Shown here: one piece after another, positions 41,507-49,915 of the stretch | Position numbering within the stretch: position 1 is the first letter of the stretch | Layout: every line of letters starts with the position of its first letter | Source of the DNA: Aeromicrobium endophyticum | Lineage (GTDB): Bacteria > Actinomycetota > Actinomycetes > Propionibacteriales > Nocardioidaceae | Length of the DNA stretch: 64,000 nt | Reading direction: 5' to 3' | NCBI RefSeq assembly: GCF_003586285.1 | Contig: NZ_QUBR01000001.1 | Span: forward strand, 744,001-808,000 | Notes under the pieces: model-generated | The model's input: the letters and a program-made list of their open reading frames with translations, nothing else | Databases searched by the model: none | What the model was told of the DNA's origin: nothing | Position numbers and translations under genes: made by a program

Positions 41507-41636
41507 GTCTCGCTCCACCTCCGGACGGCTCGTCCGAGTGAAGTTACTAGAACATGCCGTCATCCCCTAGTGGACATATCGTTCAGTTGCGTACTTAAAG
41601 TCCAGCGACCCGGCTCCACGCCACCGAAAGGCCACC
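41507..41636. promoter_or_regulatory. Divergent promoter region of the tetR gene and the MAA operon
   Basis: Contains two dyads: CGGACG-GCT-CGTCCG (41522-41536), 15 bp above the tetR start, and ACTAG...CTAGT (41546-41550 and 41567-41571, 16-bp spacer). The region from 41571 to 41600 is A/T-richer and should hold the MAA operon promoter. AAAGG precedes the ATG at 41637. Confidence 0.5.
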
Positions 41637-42302
41637 ATGTCCGCCATCTTGTTCGGATCCATCAGCACGCTCGCCGACACCTCCGAGCTGCAGCGCCGCT
41701 CGTTCAACGAGGCCTTCAGCGCCCACGACCTCGACTGGACCTGGGGTCGCGACGACTACGTCGCGATGCTCGGCTCCAATGGCGGTGCCGACCGCATCGC
41801 CCAGTACGCGGCCTCGCGCGGCGTCGAGGTCGACGCCGACGCCGTCCACGCGACGAAGTCCGAGGTCTTCCAGCGCCTGCTCGGCGAGTCCGGCGTCGAG
41901 GCACGTCCGGGCGTCACCGAGACGATCGAGGCCGCCAGGGCTGACGGCGTCAAGGTCGGCTTCGTGACGACCACGTCGCGCGACAACATCGACGCGCTGC
42001 TCGGCGCACTCGCGCCCGCGGTGACCGCGGACTCGTTCGACGTCATCGTCGACGCCTCGTCGGTCCCGGCCGGCAAGCCCGACCCCGCCTCGTACGTCCA
42101 CGCGCTGGAGGCCCTCGGCGAGAGCGCCTCCGACTGCGTCGCGATCGAGGACAACCCGGGCGGCGCCCGCGCGGCGGCAGCGGCCGACGTGACCTGCGTG
42201 GCCTTCCCGAACGAGAACACCGCCGACGCGGACTTCGGTCCCGTGGCCGAGACCGTGTCCACCCTCGACCCTGCCGGCGTCCGCGCCCTGATCGCCGGCT
42301 GA
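41637..42302 (+). CDS. HAD-fold protein lacking the catalytic Asp residues, 221 aa
   Basis: CbbY/phosphoglycolate-phosphatase-like fold, but the motif-I segment reads ILFGSISTLADTS where active HADs have FDxDGTL: the nucleophile Asp is Gly7 and the acid/base Asp is Ile9. Motif II (VTTTSRDN), motif III lysine (AGKPDPASY) and motif IV (AIEDNPGGA) remain. A phosphatase by the normal route is therefore unlikely; it may bind a sugar phosphate such as sedoheptulose 7-phosphate, the MysA substrate, or use different chemistry. First gene of the MAA operon, 21 bp before mysA. The same substitution may be shared by a HAD subfamily. Confidence 0.75.
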   Translation: MSAILFGSISTLADTSELQRRSFNEAFSAHDLDWTWGRDDYVAMLGSNGGADRIAQYAASRGVEVDADAVHATKSEVFQRLLGESGVEARPGVTETIEAARADGVKVGFVTTTSRDNIDALLGALAPAVTADSFDVIVDASSVPAGKPDPASYVHALEALGESASDCVAIEDNPGGARAAAAADVTCVAFPNENTADADFGPVAETVSTLDPAGVRALIAG

Positions 42303-42323
42303 CGCCCTCCGGAAGGAATCCTC

Positions 42324-43532
42324 ATGAGCAACCTCCAGGCCCGCGTGACCGCGGACGACCGCTCGTTCCGCGTCGAGGGCTACGAGCGCATCGAGTACGA
42401 CCTCGTCTACGTCGACGGCGTCTTCGACGTCGCCAACCCCCAGCTCGCCGACGCCTACCGCCCGTACGGCCGCACCCTCATGGTCGTCGACGAGACCGTG
42501 CTCGAGCTGTACCGCGACCGGATCGACGCCTACTTCGCGCACCACGACATCGAGCTGACCCTCGTCCCCGTGCAGATCCGCGAGACCGCCAAGTCGCTCG
42601 AGACCTTCGAGCAGATCGTCGCGGCGTTCGATCGGTTCGGGCTCGTCCGCACCGAGCCCGTCCTCGTCGTCGGCGGCGGACTCACGACGGACGTCGCGGG
42701 GTACGCGTGCGCGAGCTACCGGCGCAACACCCCGTACATCCGCATCCCGACCACGCTGATCGGTCTGATCGACGCCAGCGTGTCGATCAAGGTCGCGGTC
42801 AACTTCGGCAAGCACAAGAACCGGCTCGGCGCGTACCACGCGTCGTCGTCGGTGCTGCTCGACTTCTCCTTCCTGGCGACGCTCCCGGAGGACCAGGTCC
42901 GCAACGGGATGGCCGAGCTCATCAAGATCGCCGTCGTCGGGAACCGCGAGATCTTCGAGCTGCTCGAGCAGCACGGACCCGAGCTGCTCCGCACGCGCTT
43001 CGGCCACCTCGACGGCACCGAGAGGCTGCGCGAGGTCTCGCACCGGCTGACGTACGCGGCGATCGAGACGATGCTGGAGCTGGAGTCGCCCAACCTGCAC
43101 GAGATCGACCTCGACCGCGTCATCGCGTTCGGCCACACGTGGAGCCCCACGCTCGAGCTGACTCCGCCGGAGCCGTTCTTCCACGGCCACGCGATCAACA
43201 TCGACATGGCGCTGTCGACGACCGTCGCCGAGCACCGCGGCCTGCTGTCGACGGCCGACCGCGACCGGGTGCTGAGCGTCATGAGCAACCTCGGCCTCGC
43301 GCTCGACAGCCCGTACCTGACCGTCGAGCTGCTGGAGGAGGCCACGGCGTCGATCCTCAAGACGCGCGACGGCCTGCTGCGAGCGGCCGTCCCCGACCCG
43401 ATCGGCGCGTGCCGCTTCCTCAACGACCTCGACGTCAGCGAGCTCGCGGATGCGCTGTCGCTGCACAAGAAGGTCTGCCAGGGACTCCCGCGCGAGGGCG
43501 CCGGTCTCGACATGTTCACGGCGGTCTCGTGA
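42324..43532 (+). CDS. mysA: 2-Demethyl-4-deoxygadusol synthase-like (DHQ-synthase fold), 402 aa
   Basis: Sugar-phosphate cyclase related to 3-dehydroquinate synthase. NAD-binding [32 protein letters not shown], and zinc ligands Glu198 (GMAELIKI), His271 (GHTWSP) and His287 (FFHGHAINI) are all present. In the MAA pathway it converts sedoheptulose 7-phosphate to 2-demethyl-4-deoxygadusol; the alternative is 2-epi-5-epi-valiolone synthase, which shares the fold. The O-methyltransferase and ATP-grasp genes that follow decide for MAA synthesis. GTGA overlap with mysB. Confidence 0.88.
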   Translation: MSNLQARVTADDRSFRVEGYERIEYDLVYVDGVFDVANPQLADAYRPYGRTLMVVDETVLELYRDRIDAYFAHHDIELTLVPVQIRETAKSLETFEQIVAAFDRFGLVRTEPVLVVGGGLTTDVAGYACASYRRNTPYIRIPTTLIGLIDASVSIKVAVNFGKHKNRLGAYHASSSVLLDFSFLATLPEDQVRNGMAELIKIAVVGNREIFELLEQHGPELLRTRFGHLDGTERLREVSHRLTYAAIETMLELESPNLHEIDLDRVIAFGHTWSPTLELTPPEPFFHGHAINIDMALSTTVAEHRGLLSTADRDRVLSVMSNLGLALDSPYLTVELLEEATASILKTRDGLLRAAVPDPIGACRFLNDLDVSELADALSLHKKVCQGLPREGAGLDMFTAVS

Positions 43533-44335
43533 CGGACGCCGTCGTGTCGTCGCCGCGGCCGGTCACGCCGACGACGATCCTCGCGCGCGAGCTGGCCGAG
43601 GTCGCCGAGCTGATCGGTCCGTCCGTGGAGCCTGAGCTGGCCGAGCGCCTGCGGCGGGTCACCGCCCTTGCCGCAGGCCTCGACCCGTACGTCGCCGCGT
43701 GCACCTCACCGGAGTCACCGGCGCTCGCCGAGGTCGCACGCCGGACGCAGGAGGCGCCGTGGGCGTCCCGCGAGGTCGTCTCCGGATCGGGACCGCTGGA
43801 GCAGGAGATGCTCTCGGGTCACGTCGAGGGACGTTTCCTCGCCTTCCTCGTGCGCATGCTGAAGGCCCGCCGCGTGCTGGAGATCGGGATGTTCACGGGG
43901 TACTCGGCCCTCGCGATGGCCGAGGCCCTGCCCCCCGGCGGCGAGGTCGTCGCGTGCGAGGTCGACCCCTACGTCGCCGGGCTCGCATTCGACTGGTTGA
44001 GCCGCTCCACGGCCGGCGCAACGGTGATGATCGAGGTCGGCCCGGCGCTCGAGACGTTGGAACGGCTGGACGGGCCCTTCGACCTCGTCTTCATCGACGC
44101 CGACAAGACCGGGTACCTCGACTACTACCGATTCCTGCTCGCCTCGGACCTGCTGGCCGACGGCGGTGTCATCGCGGTCGACAACACGCTGCTGCAGGGG
44201 CAGCCGTGGGCCGCCGACCCGACCGTGAACGGGGCGGCGGTCGCGGAGTTCAACCAGGTCGTCGCCGACGACCCGCGCGTGGAGCAGGTGCTCGTGCCGC
44301 TGCGGGACGGCGTGACCCTGATCCGCAGGACGTGA
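43529..44335 (+). CDS. mysB: MAA O-methyltransferase (CCoAOMT-like), 268 aa
   Basis: SAM-dependent class I methyltransferase. The SAM site [20 protein letters not shown], acidic loop [13 protein letters not shown] and metal-binding [13 protein letters not shown] are clear, as in catechol/caffeoyl-CoA O-methyltransferases. In MAA synthesis it methylates 2-demethyl-4-deoxygadusol to 4-deoxygadusol. GTG start inside the mysA stop. Length fits MysB. Confidence 0.9.
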   Translation: MTDAVVSSPRPVTPTTILARELAEVAELIGPSVEPELAERLRRVTALAAGLDPYVAACTSPESPALAEVARRTQEAPWASREVVSGSGPLEQEMLSGHVEGRFLAFLVRMLKARRVLEIGMFTGYSALAMAEALPPGGEVVACEVDPYVAGLAFDWLSRSTAGATVMIEVGPALETLERLDGPFDLVFIDADKTGYLDYYRFLLASDLLADGGVIAVDNTLLQGQPWAADPTVNGAAVAEFNQVVADDPRVEQVLVPLRDGVTLIRRT

Positions 44336-44337
44336 CG

Positions 44338-45633
44338 ATGCCCGGGACCTTGCGCACCGTGGCGGCCCTCGCAGGCCTGGCCGCCACGGCACCGCTCGAC
44401 CTCGCGGCCGTCGCCGTCGTGGCGGCCTGGGGCGGCCGGCCCGCGACGAAGCCGTCTCCGCACCCCCGCACGGTGCTGCTCACCGGCGGCAAGATGACCA
44501 AGGCACTGCAGCTCGCCCGGTCGTTCCACCTCGCGGGGCACCGCGTCGTGCTGGTCGAGTCTGCCCGGTACCGCTGGACCGGACACCGGTTCTCGCGAGC
44601 GGTCGACGCCTTCCACGTCGTCCCCGACCCCGACGACCCGGGTTACGCCCACGCACTGCTCGACGTCGTGCTCCACGAGCAGGTCGACGTCCTCGTGCCG
44701 GTCGCGAGCCCGGCGGCGAGCATCCACGACGCCGACGCGCGACAGGTGCTCGACGGGTACTGCGAGGTGCTGCACGGCGACGGTGACGTCGTCCGTCTGC
44801 TCGACGACAAGTCGCAGTTCTCCGAGTACGCGGCATCGCTGGGCCTCCGCGTGCCCGACTGGCTCCGCGTCACCGATCCGCGCCAGGTCGAGGAGTTCGA
44901 GTTCCTGCCCGGACGCGAGTACATCCTGAAGCGCATCGCGTACGACCCGGTCGGGCGGATGGACCTCACCCGGCTGACCGCCGAGACGCCCGAGCGCAAC
45001 AGCGCCACCGCACGCAGTCGTGGCATCAGCGAGGACGACCCGTTCATCCTGCAGGAGTTCATCGCAGGTCGTGAGTACTGCACGCACGGCACGGTGCGGG
45101 ACGGCCACCTGCAGGTGTACGGCTGCTGCGAGTCGTCGGCGTTCCAGGTCAACTACGAGATGGTCGACCACCCGGGCATCCGCGCATGGGTAACGGAGTT
45201 CGTGGGCGCCCTCGGCGTCAGCGGACAGCTGTCGTTCGACTTCATCGAGTCGGCGCGGGACGGCGAGGTCTACGCGATCGAGTGCAACCCGCGGACCCAC
45301 TCGGCGATCACGATGTTCCACGACCACCCGGACGTCGCGGCGGCGTACCTCGACGACGGGCACCCGGTCATCGAGCCGCTCGCCGGGTCGCGGCCGACGT
45401 ACTGGACGTACCACGAGGCATGGCGGCTGCTCACCGAACCAGCACGCGCCGAACGGCTCCGCACGATCTGGTCCGGCAAGGACGCGATCCTCACCGGCTG
45501 GGACCCGATGCCCTACCTGCTGGTCCACCACCTCCAGATCCCGTCGCTGCTGGTCGACAGCCTCCGCCGGCGCGCGACGTGGTCACGCATCGACTTCAAC
45601 ATCGGCAAGCTCGTCGAGGACGGTGGCGACTGA
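44338..45633 (+). CDS. mysC: ATP-grasp ligase, MysC type, 431 aa
   Basis: Hydrophobic N-terminal segment (AGLAATAPLDLAAVAVVAAW), then the ATP-grasp fold: TVLLTGGKMTKALQLARSFH, RVPDWLRVTDPRQVEEFEFL, PGREYILKRIAYDP (ATP-binding Lys), ILQEFIAGREYCTH and metal-binding AIECNPRTHSAITMF. MysC joins glycine to 4-deoxygadusol to give mycosporine-glycine. Length and the long C-terminal domain match the family. 2-bp gap from mysB and a one-base overlap (TGATG) with mysD. Confidence 0.88.
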   Translation: MPGTLRTVAALAGLAATAPLDLAAVAVVAAWGGRPATKPSPHPRTVLLTGGKMTKALQLARSFHLAGHRVVLVESARYRWTGHRFSRAVDAFHVVPDPDDPGYAHALLDVVLHEQVDVLVPVASPAASIHDADARQVLDGYCEVLHGDGDVVRLLDDKSQFSEYAASLGLRVPDWLRVTDPRQVEEFEFLPGREYILKRIAYDPVGRMDLTRLTAETPERNSATARSRGISEDDPFILQEFIAGREYCTHGTVRDGHLQVYGCCESSAFQVNYEMVDHPGIRAWVTEFVGALGVSGQLSFDFIESARDGEVYAIECNPRTHSAITMFHDHPDVAAAYLDDGHPVIEPLAGSRPTYWTYHEAWRLLTEPARAERLRTIWSGKDAILTGWDPMPYLLVHHLQIPSLLVDSLRRRATWSRIDFNIGKLVEDGGD

Positions 45634-46643
45634 TGTCCGCGTCCCTGTCCGTCCTCGTGCTCGCCGGCTCTCCCGTCGACGAGTTCCACGGCGACCTCTC
45701 GCGGGTCTACGCATCGGGCTTCCTCTCGGCCATGTCCGGCACCTCTCACCGGTTCCAGGTCGCCTGGGTCGATCCGGGAGGAGACTGGCGCTTCCCGGAC
45801 GGGCTCGAGCCGGCCGACGTCGCGGCGGCGCCGGCCGTCCCGGTCGCCGAGGCCGTCCGCACCATGGCCGAGGGAGGCTTCGACGTCATGGTGCCGCAGA
45901 TGTTCTGCCTGCCGGGCATGACCACCTACCGGAGCCTGTTCGACCTGATCGGCATCCCGTACGTCGGCAACGGGCCCGATCTCATGGCGCTGACGGCGGA
46001 CAAGAGCCGCGCTCGCGCGATCGTCTCCGCCGCAGGGGTCGACGTGCCGAGGGGTGTCGTCGTCCGTCGTGGCGATCCGGTCGACACGGACCTGCTCCCC
46101 GCCGTCGTCAAGCCGCTGGACGCCGACAACTCGGCGGGCGTCACGCTCGTGCCCGACGCGGCCGACCTCGACCGGGCGGTCGCCGGAGCCCTGCAGCACT
46201 CGGACGCTGCGCTGGTCGAGTCGTTCGTGCCGCTCGGGCGGGAGGTGCGCTGCGGCATCCTCGTCCGCGACGGTGAGCTCGTCTGCCTGCCGCTCGAGGA
46301 GTACGCGGTCGACGACATCCGCACGCCCGCCGACAAGCTCGACCGCACCGACGACGGCGACCTCTACCTGGTCGCGAAGGAGCGGACGCGCGCCTGGATC
46401 GTGCCGGTGGACGATCCGCTGACCGAGCGCGTGTGGGCGGCTGCCCGGGCGTGCCACGAGGCGCTCGGCTGCCGGCACTACAGCCTCTTCGACTTCCGGA
46501 TCGATCCCGAGGGCGTGCCGTTCTTCCTCGAGGCGAGCCTCTACTGCTCGTACTCGCCGTCGAGCGTCGTGGCCGTCATGGCTGCGGCCGCCGGGATCGA
46601 CGTCGTGGACCTGTTCGACATCGCCTTGAAGGAGCTGCTGTGA
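45633..46643 (+). CDS. mysD: D-Ala-D-Ala-ligase-like, MysD type, 336 aa
   Basis: ATP-grasp ligase. YVGNGPDLMALTADKSRARA, VVKPLDADNSAGVTLV (ATP-binding), LVESFVPLGREVRCGI and metal-binding FFLEASLYCSYSPSSV show the fold. In MAA clusters MysD adds a second amino acid (serine, threonine or another) to mycosporine-glycine to give shinorine- or porphyra-334-type products. No NRPS gene is seen, so the MysD route is expected. The amino acid cannot be read from the sequence. Confidence 0.85.
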   Translation: MSASLSVLVLAGSPVDEFHGDLSRVYASGFLSAMSGTSHRFQVAWVDPGGDWRFPDGLEPADVAAAPAVPVAEAVRTMAEGGFDVMVPQMFCLPGMTTYRSLFDLIGIPYVGNGPDLMALTADKSRARAIVSAAGVDVPRGVVVRRGDPVDTDLLPAVVKPLDADNSAGVTLVPDAADLDRAVAGALQHSDAALVESFVPLGREVRCGILVRDGELVCLPLEEYAVDDIRTPADKLDRTDDGDLYLVAKERTRAWIVPVDDPLTERVWAAARACHEALGCRHYSLFDFRIDPEGVPFFLEASLYCSYSPSSVVAVMAAAAGIDVVDLFDIALKELL

Positions 46644-47392
46644 GAATCGAACCCCTCGCCCCGGTCGGCGCGCGTGTCACGAACCTGGACATCGCGTGGT
46701 CCGACACGTCCGGCCTGCCGGCCGTGCTCGCCGAGCACGGCGTCGTCGTGCTGCCCGACCAGGAGGTCGACGACGCGACGTTCGTGGGCTTCCTCGAGTC
46801 GTTCGGACGGCTGACGTTCACCGAGGGCGAGACGCCGGTGCCCGGCTTCCCGGATCTCAACATCATCAGCAACGTCGGCCGGACGACCCCGCCGAAGTCG
46901 TCGTTCCACGTCGACACGACCTACGTGACGTCGCCGCCGGCGTACACGGCACTCCTCGCCGTGCAGGTGCCCGAGGTCGGCGGGCAGACCGTGTTCTCGA
47001 ACCAGTACACGGCGTTCGAGACCCTTCCGGACGACGTCAAGAACGACCTCGCCGGGCGGACCATGACCCATCGCGTCACCGGCGTGGACTCCGACCAGGA
47101 CTCGTCGGCGAAGCACCCCCTGCTCGCAGTGCACCCGATCTCCGGCCGGACCGCGCTGTTCGTGACGACACCTGCGCGCTGCGCCGGCATCAGCGGGATG
47201 TCGGAGTCGGATGCCGTCGACCTCGTCCAGTACCTGGTCGACCACTCGACGACCGAGGCCAACCTGCTGCGTCACGCTTGGTCGCCCGGCGACGTCGTGA
47301 TGTGGGACAACCGCTGCGTCATGCACCGGGCCGACCACGACGGCGTCGTCGGGGACCGGGTCATGCACCGGGGCATGGTCAGCCCGTGGTGA
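46640..47392 (+). CDS. TauD/TfdA-type Fe(II)/2-oxoglutarate oxygenase, 250 aa
   Basis: Jelly-roll oxygenase with iron facial triad His90-X-Asp92 (SSFHVDTTY) and distal His229 (NRCVMHRAD); the 2-oxoglutarate Arg is likely Arg244 near HRGMVSPW. Closest visible similarity is the TauD/alpha-ketoglutarate dioxygenase group, not the phytanoyl-CoA-hydroxylase group reported for MysH, which makes palythine. GTG 46640 overlaps mysD (GTGA) and has AAGGAG 5 bp upstream. It would hydroxylate, oxidise or remove a substituent of an MAA. The role is inferred from position only. Confidence 0.82.
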   Translation: MRIEPLAPVGARVTNLDIAWSDTSGLPAVLAEHGVVVLPDQEVDDATFVGFLESFGRLTFTEGETPVPGFPDLNIISNVGRTTPPKSSFHVDTTYVTSPPAYTALLAVQVPEVGGQTVFSNQYTAFETLPDDVKNDLAGRTMTHRVTGVDSDQDSSAKHPLLAVHPISGRTALFVTTPARCAGISGMSESDAVDLVQYLVDHSTTEANLLRHAWSPGDVVMWDNRCVMHRADHDGVVGDRVMHRGMVSPW

Positions 47393-48572
47393 TGACGCAG
47401 TCGCTCTGCGTGTAGATGCTGGCCGACGCGAACGCGGCATACGAATCGGTCGCCTCGAAGCCCCGGATGTAGGCCCGCGCGCCGGCACCACTCCTGCTCC
47501 CGTATTCCGTGCGCGGCTCGAGGCGGAGACCGCTCGCCCGGTCATCGGCGACCGGCACGAGGCCGAACTTCTCGACGGTCGTGTCGAACGCGTCGGCCAG
47601 TGCGTCGTCCGGCAGTCGTGCACCCTCCTGCACGGAGTACGAGTTCTCCCGCTGCCATCCCGGCTGCTCGTCACACGGCCGGATCGTGCTCGCGGACGTC
47701 CACGCCACGTCGGACGCGAAGACCTTCTTGAGCGACTCGTCGAGGGCGTCCTGCCTGGCCGTCACGTCGGCGGGCAGCGACGACGGCTTCGGGCCGTTGA
47801 CCTCGACGGACGTGAGCTGGGGTCTCTCGTCGCCGGCGTCATCGTCGTCGTCCTGCGTCAGCATGATGAACAGCGCGGCGAGGCCGATCACCAGGGCAAG
47901 CAGCACGCCCAGGATCACCAGCGCCGTCCTCACGGGGTGCTTGACCGACTTCGGAACCACACCGGGGAATGCCTCGGCGATGTCGGCGTCGCCGTAGAGA
48001 CCACCGACGTGGACGCCCAGCACGAACGCGATCGAGTCGAGCTGGTCGACGCCCCACTGTCGCGAGTCGAGTCGCGTGTGCGCCGTGGGAGTCCAGAGCA
48101 CGAGGTTGGCGGTGAACGAGGTCACGCCGTACCCGAGGTACTGGAACGCCGCAGCGCGCATCTCGTCGTCCACGTGCAGCGTGGCGGTCCTTCCGCGCCA
48201 GCTTCGAGCCCTGACCACACGGTCGGCCGGGTCGAGCGTCACCGTCTTCACCAACATCGTCAGCACGATCACCCCGCACAGCCCGACGAGCACGGCGGCG
48301 AACAGCAGCACCCACTTGCCCTCAGCACCGCCGAAGTAGGCACCGGCCGGCAGACCGATGACGAGGATCGCGAGGTAGAGCTTGCGCCACGCGTCGAACT
48401 CGGACCAGAACGTCTTGAGCGTGGGCCGCAGGACGAGGGGCGGCAAGGCGGAGGTCGCTGTGCCGGCGAACGCCCGCTTGTAGGCGAGCAGGTTCAGGTG
48501 GTGCGCGCAGACCAGCTCGTCCGGGGTGCACCCGCACTCCGTCGTGGACGGCTGGCCAGTCAGGCCCGACAT
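47379..48572 (-). CDS. Hypothetical membrane protein with large soluble C-terminus, 397 aa
   Basis: Not recognised. N-terminal segment contains Cys/His (CGCTPDELVCAHHLN), followed by two hydrophobic helices (YLAILVIGLPAGAYFGG, WVLLFAAVLVGLCGVIVLTM), a cytoplasmic domain, a further helix ALVILGVLLALVIGLAALFI and a 130-residue C-terminal domain after an Asp-rich stretch, probably extracytoplasmic. Start ATG 48572, 5 bp after the 114-aa gene. Overlaps the convergent oxygenase by 14 bp, including both stop codons. Confidence 0.65.
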   Translation of the reverse strand: MSGLTGQPSTTECGCTPDELVCAHHLNLLAYKRAFAGTATSALPPLVLRPTLKTFWSEFDAWRKLYLAILVIGLPAGAYFGGAEGKWVLLFAAVLVGLCGVIVLTMLVKTVTLDPADRVVRARSWRGRTATLHVDDEMRAAAFQYLGYGVTSFTANLVLWTPTAHTRLDSRQWGVDQLDSIAFVLGVHVGGLYGDADIAEAFPGVVPKSVKHPVRTALVILGVLLALVIGLAALFIMLTQDDDDDAGDERPQLTSVEVNGPKPSSLPADVTARQDALDESLKKVFASDVAWTSASTIRPCDEQPGWQRENSYSVQEGARLPDDALADAFDTTVEKFGLVPVADDRASGLRLEPRTEYGSRSGAGARAYIRGFEATDSYAAFASASIYTQSDCVITTG

Positions 48573-48577
48573 CCGTG

Positions 48578-48922
48578 TCAGGCCTTGCCGGTGAGGCGAG
48601 CCCACAAGGAGGGCTTCGGGGGCGCGTGCCCCAGGTTGCGGGCGCGGATCTCCCGGTGCGCGGTGTCCGGCAGGTCGCGGTGCCGCGGCAGTGCACCGAT
48701 CTCGTAGAACCCGTCGATGTTCTGGAAGGCCGCTTCGGCAGCGGCGGTGCGCTCGGCAACCACCGCCCGCACCTCAGGGTTCGGGTGGTCGGCGAACGGA
48801 CGGATCAGGTCGAGGTGGGACTCGAACACCGCCCGGGCCTCGTCGCGCGTCATGTACTGGTCGTACTTCGGCAGGTCGTCCCCGTCGGGAAACTCCGGCC
48901 ACTCGTTCTCGGTCACGGGCAT
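48578..48922 (-). CDS. Hypothetical protein, 114 aa
   Basis: Small soluble protein with PEFPDGDDLPKYDQYMTRDE at the N-terminus and helical AVVAERTAAAEAAFQNIDGF later; basic C-terminus. The segment NPEVRAVVAERTAAAEAAF repeats like HEAT/ARM helices. No family assigned. Likely translated with the membrane protein 5 bp downstream. Confidence 0.6.
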   Translation of the reverse strand: MPVTENEWPEFPDGDDLPKYDQYMTRDEARAVFESHLDLIRPFADHPNPEVRAVVAERTAAAEAAFQNIDGFYEIGALPRHRDLPDTAHREIRARNLGHAPPKPSLWARLTGKA

Positions 48923-49110
48923 CTCCTGTACGACGGACTGGTGGCGGTTCCGTGCCCATGATCATGACCGCCGAGCAGCAAGCGCAACTCGAATCTGTCG
49001 TCGTACGGTGCGAGATCTCTGCGAGAGAAGCACAGGGCGTCGGACCGTGTCGGTCATTCGCGGTGGAATGGCCCGAGCGGAGTGACACGATCGCCGAGTC
49101 CGCGCCACCC

Positions 49111-49809
49111 TCACCAGCTCAGCGGGCCCGCACTGTTGCTCACGACACCGGTCGGACCACCGGCAGCAAGAGTCGCCAACCGGACGATCTCCTCGGCACC
49201 CTCGCTCACGTCGTGCGCGCCGTTGCCGGCATTGAGGTCGGTGCGGGTGTAACCGGGGTCGGCGGCGTTGACGCGCATGCCGGGCAGGGCGCGGGAGTAC
49301 TTGAGGGTCAGCATGTTGAGAGCGGTCTTCGACATCGCGTAGATCGGCGGGATGATCGTCCAGTCGAAGTAGTCGTTCTCGATCGTGTCGTGCAGCGACG
49401 ACACCCCCGACGAGACGTTGACGATGCGGGCGTGGTCCGAGAGCTCGAGCAGGGGCACGAAGGCGTTGGTCACCCGCAGGACGCCGAGCACGTTGGTGTC
49501 GATGACCTGCTGGGCGTCGACGGCGGTCGTCTGCTCGAGCGGTGCGAACGTGCCGGTGATGCCGGCGTTGTTGACCAGCACGTCGAGCCGTCCGAACGTC
49601 GTGCGCACGTGCTCGGCCGCGGCGTCGACGCTGGCCTGGTCGGTGACGTCGAGCTGGACGAAGTCGACGCCCAGCCCGTCGGCGGCCGCCTGGCCGCGCT
49701 CGGGGTCTCGGGCGCCGATGACGACGGTGTGGCCCAGCTCGTGCAGGCTGCGGGCGGTCTCGCGGCCGAGACCCTTGTTGGCTCCGGTGATCAGGGTGAT
49801 GGTGTCCAT
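49111..49809 (-). CDS. Short-chain dehydrogenase/reductase, 232 aa
   Basis: Classical SDR: TLITGANKGLGRETARSLHE (cofactor loop), VLVNNAGITGTF, catalytic VNVSSGVSSL and IYAMSKTALN (Tyr-x-x-x-Lys), and a compact C-terminus GPTGVVSNSAGPLSW. The GARDPERG stretch after strand 2 suggests NADP(H). Divergent from an XRE/MmyB regulator, repeating the arrangement at 16985-18892. Substrate unknown. Confidence 0.88.
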   Translation of the reverse strand: MDTITLITGANKGLGRETARSLHELGHTVVIGARDPERGQAAADGLGVDFVQLDVTDQASVDAAAEHVRTTFGRLDVLVNNAGITGTFAPLEQTTAVDAQQVIDTNVLGVLRVTNAFVPLLELSDHARIVNVSSGVSSLHDTIENDYFDWTIIPPIYAMSKTALNMLTLKYSRALPGMRVNAADPGYTRTDLNAGNGAHDVSEGAEEIVRLATLAAGGPTGVVSNSAGPLSW

Positions 49810-49915
49810 GCCCTCGACGCTAGGACGCGCGGGAGCACTGCGGAAGATGCCGTTGGTCGGTAGGACTGACAGCGCCACCCTCCCGACCGTCGCCCGCGAG
49901 GGGCAGACTGGACGG

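Noticed and set aside
42324..43532. Interpretation as 2-epi-5-epi-valiolone synthase of an aminocyclitol antibiotic cluster
   Set aside because: Fold alone allows it, but the following O-methyltransferase, MysC-type ATP-grasp and MysD-type ligase are the MAA set and no aminotransferase or glycosyltransferase is present.
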